This document shows positions 19,796 through 28,043 of a stretch of 64,000 bases of DNA, in pieces. The stretch spans positions 1 through 64,000 of the forward strand of contig CAZFLA010000006.1 of assembly GCA_964519405.1 (NCBI GenBank), read 5' to 3'. The notes under the pieces are model-generated. The model searched no databases. It was not told the origin of the DNA and saw only the letters and a program-made list of their open reading frames with translations. The DNA comes from G963677485 sp964519405 (GTDB taxonomy: Bacteria; Armatimonadota; HRBIN16). The position numbers were made by a program, and so were the translations under genes. The first letter of the stretch is position 1; each line of letters opens with the position of its first letter.

Positions 19796-19840
19796 GGGGT
19801 ATGGTACGCCATGCCCCAAGGCGACTGATGGTCGCCCCTA
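19796..19840. repeat. REP-like palindrome pair
   Basis: GGGGTATGG/CCATGCCCC hairpin (19797-19817, one mismatch) directly followed by GGCGAC/GTCGCC (19820-19836). It lies between the two DUF2961 genes and is related to palindromes at 20933 and 27937. Confidence 0.6.
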
Positions 19841-19858
19841 GATGGAGGTCATATTTCG

Positions 19859-20917
19859 ATGTTCATTAGTAGTCTTTCAAATATCGCTCAGCTCAGCCAA
19901 GCGGAATCACGCAGTGTTAATGCGGAGAATCCCACAGGAGCGAAGGGCGCAGCCGCACAATCCATCCCACTGCCTCACGAACCCGGCGGCATGTTGGGTG
20001 AGGGCTGGAAGGTGCGGCCATTCATACCCCTTCCTGCCAACAGCACCGTGACGTTGGCTGATATCGACGGCCCTGGAATTATCCAGCAGATATGGATCAC
20101 CTCCGAACCCATCGCATATCGCACATGTATACTGCGCGTTTATTGGGATGGAGAGGAAACACCATCCATCGAAACACCTTTTGGCGACTTCTTCTGTCAT
20201 GGTCAAGGCGACCAGCACACGGTGAACTCCATGCCGATCGTGGTGAACCCCAGCGGCGGGTTCAACAGTTATTGGCCGATGCCGTTCCGGCATCACTGCC
20301 GCATTACGCTAGAAAACACCTGGGGAAAGCCCATTAGCTGTGTTTATTATCAGATCAACTACTCAATGCAGGAAGTTCCTGAGAACGCCGCTTATCTGCA
20401 CGCTCAATGGCGACGCAGCGTGACCACCATGGAGTATCCCGAACATGTGATCCTGGATGGCGTGAAGGGTCAGGGACATTACGTGGGCACCTTCCTTAGC
20501 TGGATGAGCTTGAGCGCAGGTTGGTGGGGCGAGGGCGAAGTGAAGTTCTATATGGATGGCGACGGAAAATACCCCACAATCTGTGGAACCGGCACCGAGG
20601 ATTATTTTGGCGGTGCATGGGGTTTTTACGGTAAGGACAACAAAGAAGAGCCCTTCAGCACCCCCTTCTTGGGCATGCCCATGGCTCGCCGCATCGACAC
20701 GAAACCAGCGGCGTTTGAGCTGTATCGCTGGCATATTATGGACCCGATTCGGTTTAAACAAGACTTAAAAGTCACCATTCAAGCACTTGGCTGGTGGCAG
20801 GAAGGGCACTTCCAACCGCTGCGTGATGACATCAGCTCGCTGGCGCTGTGGTATCAATCTGAGCCGCACAGCACTTTCCCTGTGCTGCCCAGCAAAGAGA
20901 TGATCTGGGTAAGATAA
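19859..20917 (+). CDS. DUF2961/GH172 family protein, copy 2
   Basis: Protein of 352 residues, exactly the same length as the preceding gene, starting at ATG with GGAGGTC 8-14 bases upstream. The same motifs are present: GPGIIQQIWIT, ETPFGDFFCHGQG, WWGEGEVKFYMDGD and GTGTEDYFGGAW. The last 90 or so residues are almost identical to copy 1, while residues 20-70 differ more. It is a tandem duplicate retaining all candidate catalytic acids, so both copies are probably active, perhaps on related linkages or as a hetero-oligomer. Inference only. Confidence 0.88.
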   Translation: MFISSLSNIAQLSQAESRSVNAENPTGAKGAAAQSIPLPHEPGGMLGEGWKVRPFIPLPANSTVTLADIDGPGIIQQIWITSEPIAYRTCILRVYWDGEETPSIETPFGDFFCHGQGDQHTVNSMPIVVNPSGGFNSYWPMPFRHHCRITLENTWGKPISCVYYQINYSMQEVPENAAYLHAQWRRSVTTMEYPEHVILDGVKGQGHYVGTFLSWMSLSAGWWGEGEVKFYMDGDGKYPTICGTGTEDYFGGAWGFYGKDNKEEPFSTPFLGMPMARRIDTKPAAFELYRWHIMDPIRFKQDLKVTIQALGWWQEGHFQPLRDDISSLALWYQSEPHSTFPVLPSKEMIWVR

Positions 20918-20932
20918 GGAGTTTGCTTTATG

Positions 20933-20960
20933 CTAGGGGCATGGTACACCATGCCCCTAG
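20933..20960. repeat. Perfect REP-like palindrome
   Basis: CTAGGGGCATGGT (20933-20945) and its exact reverse complement ACCATGCCCCTAG (20948-20960) separated by AC. It follows the second DUF2961 gene. No U-tract, so it is more like a dispersed repeat than a classical terminator, although it may protect the 3' end. Confidence 0.7.
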
Positions 20961-21017
20961 GCAACCGCAAGATCTACCGCTTACCCACCACCTGTGTTAA
21001 ATACCCTTGGGTGTTAC

Positions 21018-21052
21018 GAACCGCAGATGAACGCGGATGAACACTAATGGGG
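21018..21052 (-). repeat. Partial copy of the dispersed CGCGTTCATCCGCGG-type repeat
   Basis: GAACCGCAGATGAACGCGG and the following ATGAACACTAATG resemble, in reverse orientation, the half-units of the repeat arrays at 50.2 and 53.1 kb. The rest of 20961-21206 shows nothing recognisable. Confidence 0.45.
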
Positions 21053-21206
21053 AATAGTCTGCTTAATGGCCGTTGATGGCTGGCTATGGCAGAAACGAGA
21101 TCATCACTATTCGGGAAAACATCGCGGCTGACAGACCAGCAATCGTTATAGCTATGATAATCCTATCGAGCTGCTAACATACAGTTCTAGAACGTAGGTG
21201 TCCAAT

Positions 21207-21620
21207 TTACTCCACCTTATTTGCCACTTTGGCCCAGATAAACCTCACCCAGTGTGAGAGCCTTCGCACTACTAGCGTAATTAATGCAGGAAATAAGGGA
21301 AACGAGATAAAACCATTCAAGTCGAAGTAGTCGCGGACAGGCAGAATATCTACAGACTGTATACTTAGAAGCATTGGGATGGTCCTAAGGAAACCCATTG
21401 CATGACCGAGTATATACACAGCAATACTGAGATATGCATTAGGGGCTACCCAGACAACATATATGGCAACAGCACATTCCAACATGATGGAATCAGCGTC
21501 AAGGTGCCCTACTTTAGCACTCTGGTATGACACCCAACAACTGTAAGCGGACAGCATACCCATGATAAAACCCAGCACAAGCGTGCTGAGGGCTTTACTA
21601 ATGATAGTCTTCTTCGTCAT
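21207..21620 (-). CDS. Small multi-pass membrane protein
   Basis: Protein of 137 residues from ATG 21620, chosen over an ATG 21 bases upstream because AAGGGG lies 8-10 bases before it. Hydrophobicity suggests three to four membrane segments (LVLGFIMGMLSAYSCW, SIMLECAVAIYVVWVA, LSIAVYILGHAMGFL, FPLFPALITLVV). The family was not recognised. It has more AT and different codon habits from the carbohydrate genes nearby and stands alone between a repeat and the toxin-antitoxin-like locus. Confidence 0.55.
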   Translation of the reverse strand: MTKKTIISKALSTLVLGFIMGMLSAYSCWVSYQSAKVGHLDADSIMLECAVAIYVVWVAPNAYLSIAVYILGHAMGFLRTIPMLLSIQSVDILPVRDYFDLNGFISFPLFPALITLVVRRLSHWVRFIWAKVANKVE

Positions 21621-21780
21621 TTTACAGCCCCTTTTGCACATGGTTGATGTGGTTCATACCGCCAGCTTCCATGGGTAGTTGATTGCCTCTATATAGCATG
21701 TCAGCGGACATATAATATCGTGTTCTTCTCTGAGTTACAATACCCTTTTCACAAGAATGTGTCAATGCCTAGTTGTCTAC

Positions 21781-21869
21781 ACCTGCACCGGTCGAGGCGC
21801 AGCGACACCGGCTGAAATTGGTAAGCAGCGAGGTGCAGGAACCCCTTTGGGACATTAGTCCCGTGGGGT
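21781..21869 (+). ncRNA. Possible structured RNA element, strand uncertain
   Basis: CCTGCACC (21782-21789) and GGTGCAGG (21832-21839) form a perfect 8-bp closing helix. Inside it are GTCG/CGAC (21791-21794, 21803-21806) and GCTG/CAGC (21811-21814, 21826-21829) hairpins. Immediately after is a nested hairpin ACCCC...GGGGT enclosing GGGAC/GTCCC (21841-21869). The region is more GC-rich than its AT-rich surroundings. It matches no riboswitch or small-RNA consensus I know. It lies 120 bases upstream of the XRE-ImmA gene. Confidence 0.35.
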
Positions 21870-21908
21870 AACTAAGCTTATATGTGTATGAATATATAGT
21901 AAATTAGC

Positions 21909-21945
21909 AGTATTTACGTAATTTATTAATAGTAATAGTATTTAC
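21909..21945 (+). promoter_or_regulatory. Candidate operator direct repeats upstream of XRE gene
   Basis: AGTATTTAC occurs at 21909-21917 and again at 21937-21945, 28 bases apart, in the AT-rich region just before the XRE-ImmA start. This is plausible for autoregulation by the encoded HTH protein. The boxes and their role are inferred. Confidence 0.35.
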
Positions 21946-21991
21946 AGTTTCTGTTGATTATGCCATAATTGAGATGTCAAGGAGGAGCAGC

Positions 21992-23110
21992 ATGGAGCAC
22001 AATACCATCGGAAACAACATCAGAAGGCAACGGCTCTCCCGCGGTTTCACACAGGAGTATGTTGCAGAGAAGACTCATATCAGTATCGCGAGTTTCCGAA
22101 ACTATGAAGCCGGTAAAGCCATACCAAAAGTCAACACACTGATATCCATCGCTAACTTGCTTGGTGTAAGCATAGCCGATCTGGTGACCATGCCTAGGAA
22201 CCTGACAGCAGTCAGGTTTAGGGCTAACAACAAGCTCAACACACGGGCACAGATACTCATCGACGCAGCAAGATGGTTAGATGATTATACTGGTTTGGAA
22301 GAACTCACTGGCAGCAAAGAGGAATGGAAGCTGAGTCATGTGAAGGCAGATAGTCCAGAGCATTTGGCCGATACCGTGCGTAAAGAGTTGGGTATCTCCT
22401 GCGAGCCGATCCGCGACATCTGTGGGTTACTGGAAAATTCCGGAATTAAAGTGTTATCTCGAGTGGTGAATTCTGAGTACTTCTTCGGACTATCGATAGG
22501 TCTGTCTGACGGAGGACCAGCTATTGTGATCAACACCTGGGACAGGATCCCTGTTGAACGATGGATATTCAGCGCAGCTCACGAACTTGGGCACATCCTG
22601 ATGCATACAGACTCTTTTGACATCAATAGACAAGATGAAGAGCATAAACAGGAAGATGAGGCTAACAGGTTTGCAGCGCATTTTCTAATGCCTGACTTGG
22701 TCTTCGATAAGGAATGGGACGAAACCAGAGGTCTGTCATTTATCGATCGGGTATTCAAAATAAAACGGATGCATAGAGTTAGTTATGCAACGGTGTTATA
22801 CCGACTGCAACAGCAAGGGGTTCCCCATGTATGGGAGTCCTTCCACTCTCAGTATCAGCGGCGATTCGGGAATTCGTTAAGCCGTAAAAATGAGCCGATC
22901 CCGCTCACACGGGAGGCCTTCAAGGTTGTGGAAAACCGAGCTGCTCAAGAGCCTAAACGACTAGACAGCGTGGATTTCGTGGAAGATAGGCTCAGCTGGT
23001 TAGTACGCCAAGCCATTGATTCGGAGTTGATTACACGTGACAGAGCCGCCGAGATTCTACAGATCACCCCTGAAGAGATGATCGAACGAATGCAGGACTG
23101 GGTCGCATAA
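21992..23110 (+). CDS. XRE family regulator with ImmA/IrrE metallopeptidase domain
   Basis: Protein of 372 residues from ATG 21992. This start is preferred because AAGGAGG ends 6 bases before it, while the upstream in-frame ATG (21974) would put that site inside the gene. The N-terminal HTH_3 domain (NNIRRQRLSRGFTQEYVAEK ... SIASFRNYEAGKAIP) is followed by a COG2856/ImmA-IrrE zinc peptidase domain with HELGH (AAHELGHILMHTD) and a third ligand region EANRFAAHFLMP. Such proteins serve as antitoxins or cleave repressors. One base separates its stop from the next gene, a PIN-like protein, so the two form an operon like known XRE-ImmA/PIN modules. Confidence 0.9.
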   Translation: MEHNTIGNNIRRQRLSRGFTQEYVAEKTHISIASFRNYEAGKAIPKVNTLISIANLLGVSIADLVTMPRNLTAVRFRANNKLNTRAQILIDAARWLDDYTGLEELTGSKEEWKLSHVKADSPEHLADTVRKELGISCEPIRDICGLLENSGIKVLSRVVNSEYFFGLSIGLSDGGPAIVINTWDRIPVERWIFSAAHELGHILMHTDSFDINRQDEEHKQEDEANRFAAHFLMPDLVFDKEWDETRGLSFIDRVFKIKRMHRVSYATVLYRLQQQGVPHVWESFHSQYQRRFGNSLSRKNEPIPLTREAFKVVENRAAQEPKRLDSVDFVEDRLSWLVRQAIDSELITRDRAAEILQITPEEMIERMQDWVA

Positions 23111-23111
23111 C

Positions 23112-23603
23112 TTGGCTGCGCCCGGTCGGTTGCTCATATTCGATGCATGCGTTCTCATCGACATCTGTCAGGAAGACCCATCACTACTCGGACTTGTGGC
23201 GTCTTCACTCGGTACGGTCGTTGTGTTATCACCCATATTTCAGGAAGTAAATCAACTTAATGACACCATGGTAGAACGGTTCTCACTATGTGTAGTCAAT
23301 CCAGAGCTTGAGATCATCATGAAATCTGCCACACCGCGTGGTGGATTGTCATTCTGCGATCGAGTTTGTTTGTTCTATGCACAAGAAAACAAGGGGACGT
23401 TATACACAAATGACCGCGCACTACTCAATGCGGCGATCGCCGATGGCATTGATGCTCATTGGGGGCTGCAGATTCTTGTTGATCTAGTAGAGGTGGGTAT
23501 GCTTACGTCAACTAAAGCTCTAGAAAAGGCCAAGGGGATCTGTGATAGATCACGGTTCCCGTCCGATCGATTGATGGCAGAGTTCTGTCGGCGCCTTGAG
23601 TGA
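23112..23603 (+). CDS. PIN-like domain protein, probable toxin partner
   Basis: Protein of 163 residues, TTG start at 23112 one base after the upstream stop, with a second TTG at 23130 also possible. PIN-type acidic residues: LLIFDACVLIDIC (first Asp), LSFCDRVCLFYA (mid Asp) and YTNDRALLNAA (last Asp), in the order expected of PIN ribonucleases. The C-terminal WGLQILVDLVEVGMLT resembles DUF3368-type PIN proteins that pair with HTH antitoxins. Coupled to the XRE-ImmA gene. Predicted RNA cleavage, neutralised by the partner, is inference from the family. Confidence 0.8.
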   Translation: MAAPGRLLIFDACVLIDICQEDPSLLGLVASSLGTVVVLSPIFQEVNQLNDTMVERFSLCVVNPELEIIMKSATPRGGLSFCDRVCLFYAQENKGTLYTNDRALLNAAIADGIDAHWGLQILVDLVEVGMLTSTKALEKAKGICDRSRFPSDRLMAEFCRRLE

Positions 23604-23687
23604 ACATGCAGCTTGGTCGGATCCAACTATTCTGACCAACCGTCGTTGGCGATGGGTTCGGCGGCCTGCGTTCCGGCGGGCGGGGGA

Positions 23688-23714
23688 CGGGATTCGACCG
23701 ATATCCCGCGTTTT
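23688..23714 (+). terminator. Possible terminator after the XRE-PIN pair
   Basis: CGGGAT (23688-23693) pairs with ATCCCG (23703-23708), followed by CGTTTT. Short stem and short U-tract, so weak. It lies in a GC-rich stretch between the toxin-like gene and serS. Confidence 0.35.
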
Positions 23715-23816
23715 CACGGAAATAGCAGCATCCCTTCCCGTCACAGTTCTGGAAGTCTTCAGAATGATATACTACTATTCAGTGAACAATTACCATCATA
23801 TCCAGGGAGTGCAGTC

Positions 23817-25109
23817 ATGCTTGATATCCGTTTGATCCGTGAAAACCCAGATTTCGTGAAGCAGGGGCTCAGCTCTCTGGGCGAAGACCCAGCAATGATC
23901 GACAATCTGCTTGATATTGATGCCAAACGCCGTGAGCTCATGACATCCATCGATGAGCTGCGAGCAGAACGCAATGCCGTCAGCAAAGAGATCCCAAAAA
24001 TCAAAGATCCTGCTGAGAAGAAGGCGAAAATCGCAGCGATGCGCGAAGTGGGCAGCAAAGAGGCCGAGTATCAGGCAGAACTGACCAACATCGCGCAAAA
24101 CTTCGATGAGTTGATGCTGCGCGTGCCTAACCTGCCGCATGAGTCTGTGCCGCAGGGCAAAGACGATACAGAAAACATCGTCACCTTCCAGCAGCAGGAG
24201 CTGCCTCAGTTCGACTTTCAGCCTAAACCGCATTGGGAAATCGCTGAAAATCTGGGCATCATCGACTTTGAGCGTGGTGTGAAGATCAGCGGCTCGCGCT
24301 TCTATGTGCTTCGCGGAGCCGGTGCAGCGCTTCAGCGTGCTGTTATCAACTTCATGCTGACACTGCACACTACCAAGCATGGCTACACGGAGCTCTACCC
24401 GCCTTATATGGTCAAGCAAGAGGCGCTCTACGGCACAGGCAACCTTCCTAAGTTCGGTGACAACCTATATCACGATGCCGAAGAGGACTACTGGTGGGTG
24501 CCAACCGCAGAGGTTCCCGTGACGAATTTCCATCGCGAAGAGATACTCGAGGCAACTGAGCTTCCCGTGAAATACGTGGCATATACAGCTTGCTTCCGCC
24601 GCGAAAAAATGTCGGCAGGACGTGATGTGCGTGGGATTAAGCGAGGTCACCAGTTCGACAAGGTGGAGATGGTGAAGCTGGTTAAGCCAGAAAACAGCAT
24701 CGAGGAGCTGGACAAACTCGTGAACGACGCCGTCGATGTGGCAAAAGCACTCGGACTGCCATATCGGCTGATACAGATGTGCACAGGTGACCTCAGCTTC
24801 ACAGCAGCCATGAAATATGACGTGGAGCTTTACGCCGCAGGATGCGACGAATGGCTGGAAGTGAGCAGCTGCAGCAACTTCATGGACTTCCAGGCTCGAC
24901 GGGCGAACATCCGCTACCGTCCAGAGCCCGGCGCCAAGCCAGAGTATGTGCACACGCTGAACGGATCGGGCTTAGCGCTGCCCCGCGTGATGATAGCGAT
25001 CATCGAAAACTATCAGCAGGCAGATGGCACGATTGCCATACCAGAAGCGCTTCGTCCATTCTTGGGTGGATGCAGCAAGATCGTTGCAGGCGCACAGCTT
25101 AGCAACTAA
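23817..25109 (+). CDS. serS: Seryl-tRNA synthetase
   Basis: Protein of 430 residues, class II synthetase that charges tRNA-Ser (and tRNA-Sec where present). Start at 23817 (MLDIRLIRENPD, the standard N-terminus) with GGGAG 7 bases upstream. The open frame extends further upstream but without family similarity. Order: N-terminal tRNA-binding coiled-coil arm (about 25-100), then motif 2 (FRREKMSAGRDVRGIKRGHQ) and motif 3 (GSGLALPRVMIAIIENYQ). Full length. Ends in a strong terminator, so it is probably monocistronic. Confidence 0.98.
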   Translation: MLDIRLIRENPDFVKQGLSSLGEDPAMIDNLLDIDAKRRELMTSIDELRAERNAVSKEIPKIKDPAEKKAKIAAMREVGSKEAEYQAELTNIAQNFDELMLRVPNLPHESVPQGKDDTENIVTFQQQELPQFDFQPKPHWEIAENLGIIDFERGVKISGSRFYVLRGAGAALQRAVINFMLTLHTTKHGYTELYPPYMVKQEALYGTGNLPKFGDNLYHDAEEDYWWVPTAEVPVTNFHREEILEATELPVKYVAYTACFRREKMSAGRDVRGIKRGHQFDKVEMVKLVKPENSIEELDKLVNDAVDVAKALGLPYRLIQMCTGDLSFTAAMKYDVELYAAGCDEWLEVSSCSNFMDFQARRANIRYRPEPGAKPEYVHTLNGSGLALPRVMIAIIENYQQADGTIAIPEALRPFLGGCSKIVAGAQLSN

Positions 25110-25130
25110 GCGCATCCCAAACACCATTAA

Positions 25131-25167
25131 CCGGCGGAGATCACCATACATCTCCGCCGGTTTTTTG
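25131..25167 (+). terminator. Rho-independent terminator of serS
   Basis: CCGGCGGAGA (25131-25140) and TCTCCGCCGG (25151-25160) form a perfect 10-bp stem with a 10-base loop, followed by six T. Confidence 0.95.
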
Positions 25168-25171
25168 TCAC

Positions 25172-27647
25172 TTAGTGGCTGAGCACAAACTCCCCGCTGT
25201 CAATACGCCAATCACTGCCGAAGTATCCAACAGCTCGCGGGTCGGCATGATCGTTGAGCAATGATTCCGAGCCGACTACTAAGAAATCAGGAATCTCCAC
25301 ACCTGAGTTGAGGTAAGGAATACGGTCATTGATGCGCATACCCACAACACCAGTGCCGGATATCGCTCCCACTAATGCGATGTCGCTTCCTGCTCTTGGA
25401 TACACAAACATGCATGCGACATCAGTTCCCTTTACCGCCTTATCACCAATGTGAACAACATCGTTCCGAACGTCTATCGGGCAGTTAGGCAGCAGCGCCT
25501 TCCATGCGGAGTTGGTATCTGCATTTCCATACAGGATAACGTTCCTATCGCGGTCAGAGTTCTCCCGAAACTTGGTGTCAGGCAGCACATCCACAGCTCC
25601 ATTCCCGCGGTACCATAGGTTTTCGGCATCATACCGAGCTTTTGCCAAGGCCCACCGATTTTGCTCATCTGTGCCCTTGGTGCCATAAACAAACACCACC
25701 CGATTATTAAGCACACGCTTAAACGGCCCTCCGCGTAACGTGTTCTTGTTAAATGCTGGAGCAGGTGTTGTATTCACCCAATGACCGTTGCTTAAGGCCA
25801 GATGCAGTTGCTTGCTGGCTGGGTATGGGATATCCGCCAGCTTCTGCCCGTTCAACTCGATGTGGACAGGGGCACCCTGTTTGAGGTGAGCCACAGATAG
25901 AACCATGCGGGTGACATTTTCGGTTGTTCCAGATATCCGACTTCCGCCAGGATCGCATTGTAAATCCACACGGCTGAACATCAACTGATGCATCTGCTGC
26001 TCAATAGTTACCCAATGGCATTTGCCAGATACAGCCGGGTTCGCCGTCGTAAACTGGATATGGCGGGTTTCGGCGTCGTTAGGTATGCGATGCCTCGCGA
26101 ACATCTCAAACATAGCGGCCACATCTACACATCCATCGTACCAGTGGCCGGCACCTGCCACCTCGTTCCCGTTGAAGTCCTTGTGGAAGGTCAAGAGGAA
26201 CTTCAGCATAGATCGCATTTCGGTCACCGGCACATTATCATCATCACTGCCATGCTGTGCATAAATGCCATGAAGGGTGTAGTTGCTGCGGCCAAGCTCC
26301 AACGTGTCGCTGGGGTTCATGGCACGAGTCAGCAAATCCTGGGCAGGGGTTGTTTCATTTCGTCGGCTGCCCGCATACGAAAACAGGCTGACCCACCCAG
26401 AACTCGGTGCAAGCGCAGCAAACCGGTCGGGCCATGTGGCGCCGATATGCCAGGTTCCATGCCCACCCATGGAGTGGCCGGTCAGGTATGTGCGCTGAGG
26501 ATCGGTATGGAACTTCCTTTGGGCGATATCCAGCACCTCTAAGGCATCAAGAGCTCCGATACCCTCCCAGTCAAAGCCGTAAGGTCGTCTATTGGTAGGC
26601 GACACGATATAGCCCCAACTCTTGTTTTGATAACAGCCTGCCATACCATTCGCCTCCACAGTGGCTCCGTGTAAGCTCAGGACCAAAGCAGGCGGCTGCC
26701 GATGGTCACCATCGGCACGCGGCACCACTGCGTAATACTGCAGAGAGCCATCGATTTTGCTGATGAAGGTCTCCTTGTATACTCTGCCAGGCTGCTTGAT
26801 GCTGATGTCTATAGATGCTTGGTTAATAACCTGCTGTGACTTATTCACCAGGCTCAAACTCAGCGCACATTTATCGGCTTTAGCAGGATAGCTGCCAGCT
26901 ATATGAAAGGGAACCTTCCGCACAGCATACGGCGGGATACTGGGCACCACGGTGGAGACCGATCTGCTCTCCGCAAGCACCGACCGAAGAGTGATGCCGG
27001 TGAGGATGTGGGGTGTGCAGTTCATCACGATGACGGCACCCATGGTTTTCACTGACTTGCCGGCGACAATGTCCGGCAAGGTGGTATCAGCGACGTTGAG
27101 GCACGCCGATGCCGGAGGGTCGGATAGTTTCACGTGCAACGAACCGCGGCCGCAAGCAAACAATAGATCATTCTTGCCCTTCTTGAGTAGGACAGGCAGT
27201 TTGGTATAACCCAGATTGTATACATCGCCGCCGCGCGGTTCGCCATTCACATAAACCATGCTGTGCCCCGCAGCCTCTAGTATCATCACCTTCTGCTGAG
27301 CAAGCTCCACACAGGCATATGCGTAACCCCCGCGCAGTGCCTGGTGGTGAAACACACCGTCTTTATCGGCAGATATTACCGACCATGCTTGATCCGGCAT
27401 TCCGGGATACCGAAGCTTATCGCCATCNNNNNNNNNNATCAGCAGGTGCTACTCGATGAGCCGCCACCAGCTCGCTTTCGATGGGATCAACGTGCAGTGG
27501 AGGACGCCGGCTTGCGGGCAATGATGGTTTGACAACCAGACATTGGTTAACAATTATCTCATCGGCAGCAGCACACGCCGCGAATCCGATGAGCATCGTC
27601 ATACCCATTACTGTCCACATCATACAGCGCATAAACATGGCAGCCAT
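25172..27647 (-). CDS. Secreted alpha/beta-hydrolase (prolyl-oligopeptidase/esterase type)
   Basis: The reading frame is interrupted by N at 27428-27437. The N-terminal piece carries a signal peptide (MAAMFMRCMMWTVMGMTMLI) from ATG 27647, with GGAGG about 10 bases before it, and ends at the gap. The remainder, over 740 residues, begins with a jelly-roll-like region and contains the catalytic elements: GHSMGGHGTW (nucleophile Ser), DDNVPVTEM (Asp), GAGHWYDG (His). Such enzymes are secreted peptidases, feruloyl/acetyl esterases or phospholipase-like proteins. It lies convergently close to the serS terminator. The two pieces are joined by inference because ten N does not preserve frame. Confidence 0.8.
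27428..27437. other. Assembly gap (10 N)
   Basis: Ten N near the 5' end of the secreted hydrolase gene. Coding on both sides is in different frames if exactly ten bases are assumed. Confidence 0.95.
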
Positions 27648-27699
27648 GATAGGCATACCTCCACGTAAAGAGTGATATTACCCACATTGTAGCACCACA

Positions 27700-27960
27700 A
27701 ACGCGCGATGCATTGGCTTTTGCGGATGTATAAAGGAACTCAAGATTTCGGGGGATGATGATGATGACTGGGTAAGGTGGGTCTTGTCCCCCAGACGGGA
27801 TTGAAATTCGGGCAACCACAGGGGGATTGCCCCTACCGATAGGATTTGTTTGGTTGGTTGGGTTACGTTCTATGAATATGAATAACAGATTTGGAAACAA
27901 TGCAGAAAGCCGAGGTTGGTGTGGTTGGGTTGGTTGGGCACGGCACGCCATGCCCCTACC
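27700..27960. repeat. Repeat-rich intergenic region with REP-like palindromes
   Basis: About 380 bases between the hydrolase and pseudopilin genes. It holds a GGGCAA/TTGCCC hairpin near 27811-27832, a GGGCACGGC/GCCATGCCC palindrome at 27937-27957 like those at 19797 and 20933, the motif CCCCTACCGAT twice, and low-complexity GGTTGGTTGGG tracts twice. No gene was supported here. Confidence 0.55.
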
Positions 27961-28043
27961 GATTCTGTGTGGACACGGTTTGTTTGCGAGACCCTGCCCC
28001 TTCTTGCGGTATAACCGTTGGGACATGCGATATGGAGGAATCG

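Noticed and set aside
21781..21869. Cobalamin, c-di-AMP (ydaO) or SRP RNA identity for the structured element
   Set aside because: Some short similarities (GGAACCC...GGGGTAAC, AGCAGC) but the conserved cores and their order are not met.
21781..21880. Integron attC site
   Set aside because: No properly placed GTTRRRY/RYYYAAC pair and no integrase nearby.
23605..23720. Possible tRNA or T-box-like element before serS (TTGGTC/GACCAA hairpin and GGTCGAATCCC on the minus strand)
   Set aside because: No cloverleaf with correct 7-base T loop, no acceptor stem, no T-box TGGNACC motif; only small hairpins.
23613..23816. N-terminal extension of seryl-tRNA synthetase
   Set aside because: In-frame but unlike the family; a standard N-terminus with a ribosome binding site occurs at 23817.
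27559..28026. 155-residue minus-strand open frame between the hydrolase and the pseudopilin
   Set aside because: Consists of repeat and low-complexity sequence (Pro/Asn/Gln) and overlaps the signal-peptide end of the hydrolase in another frame.
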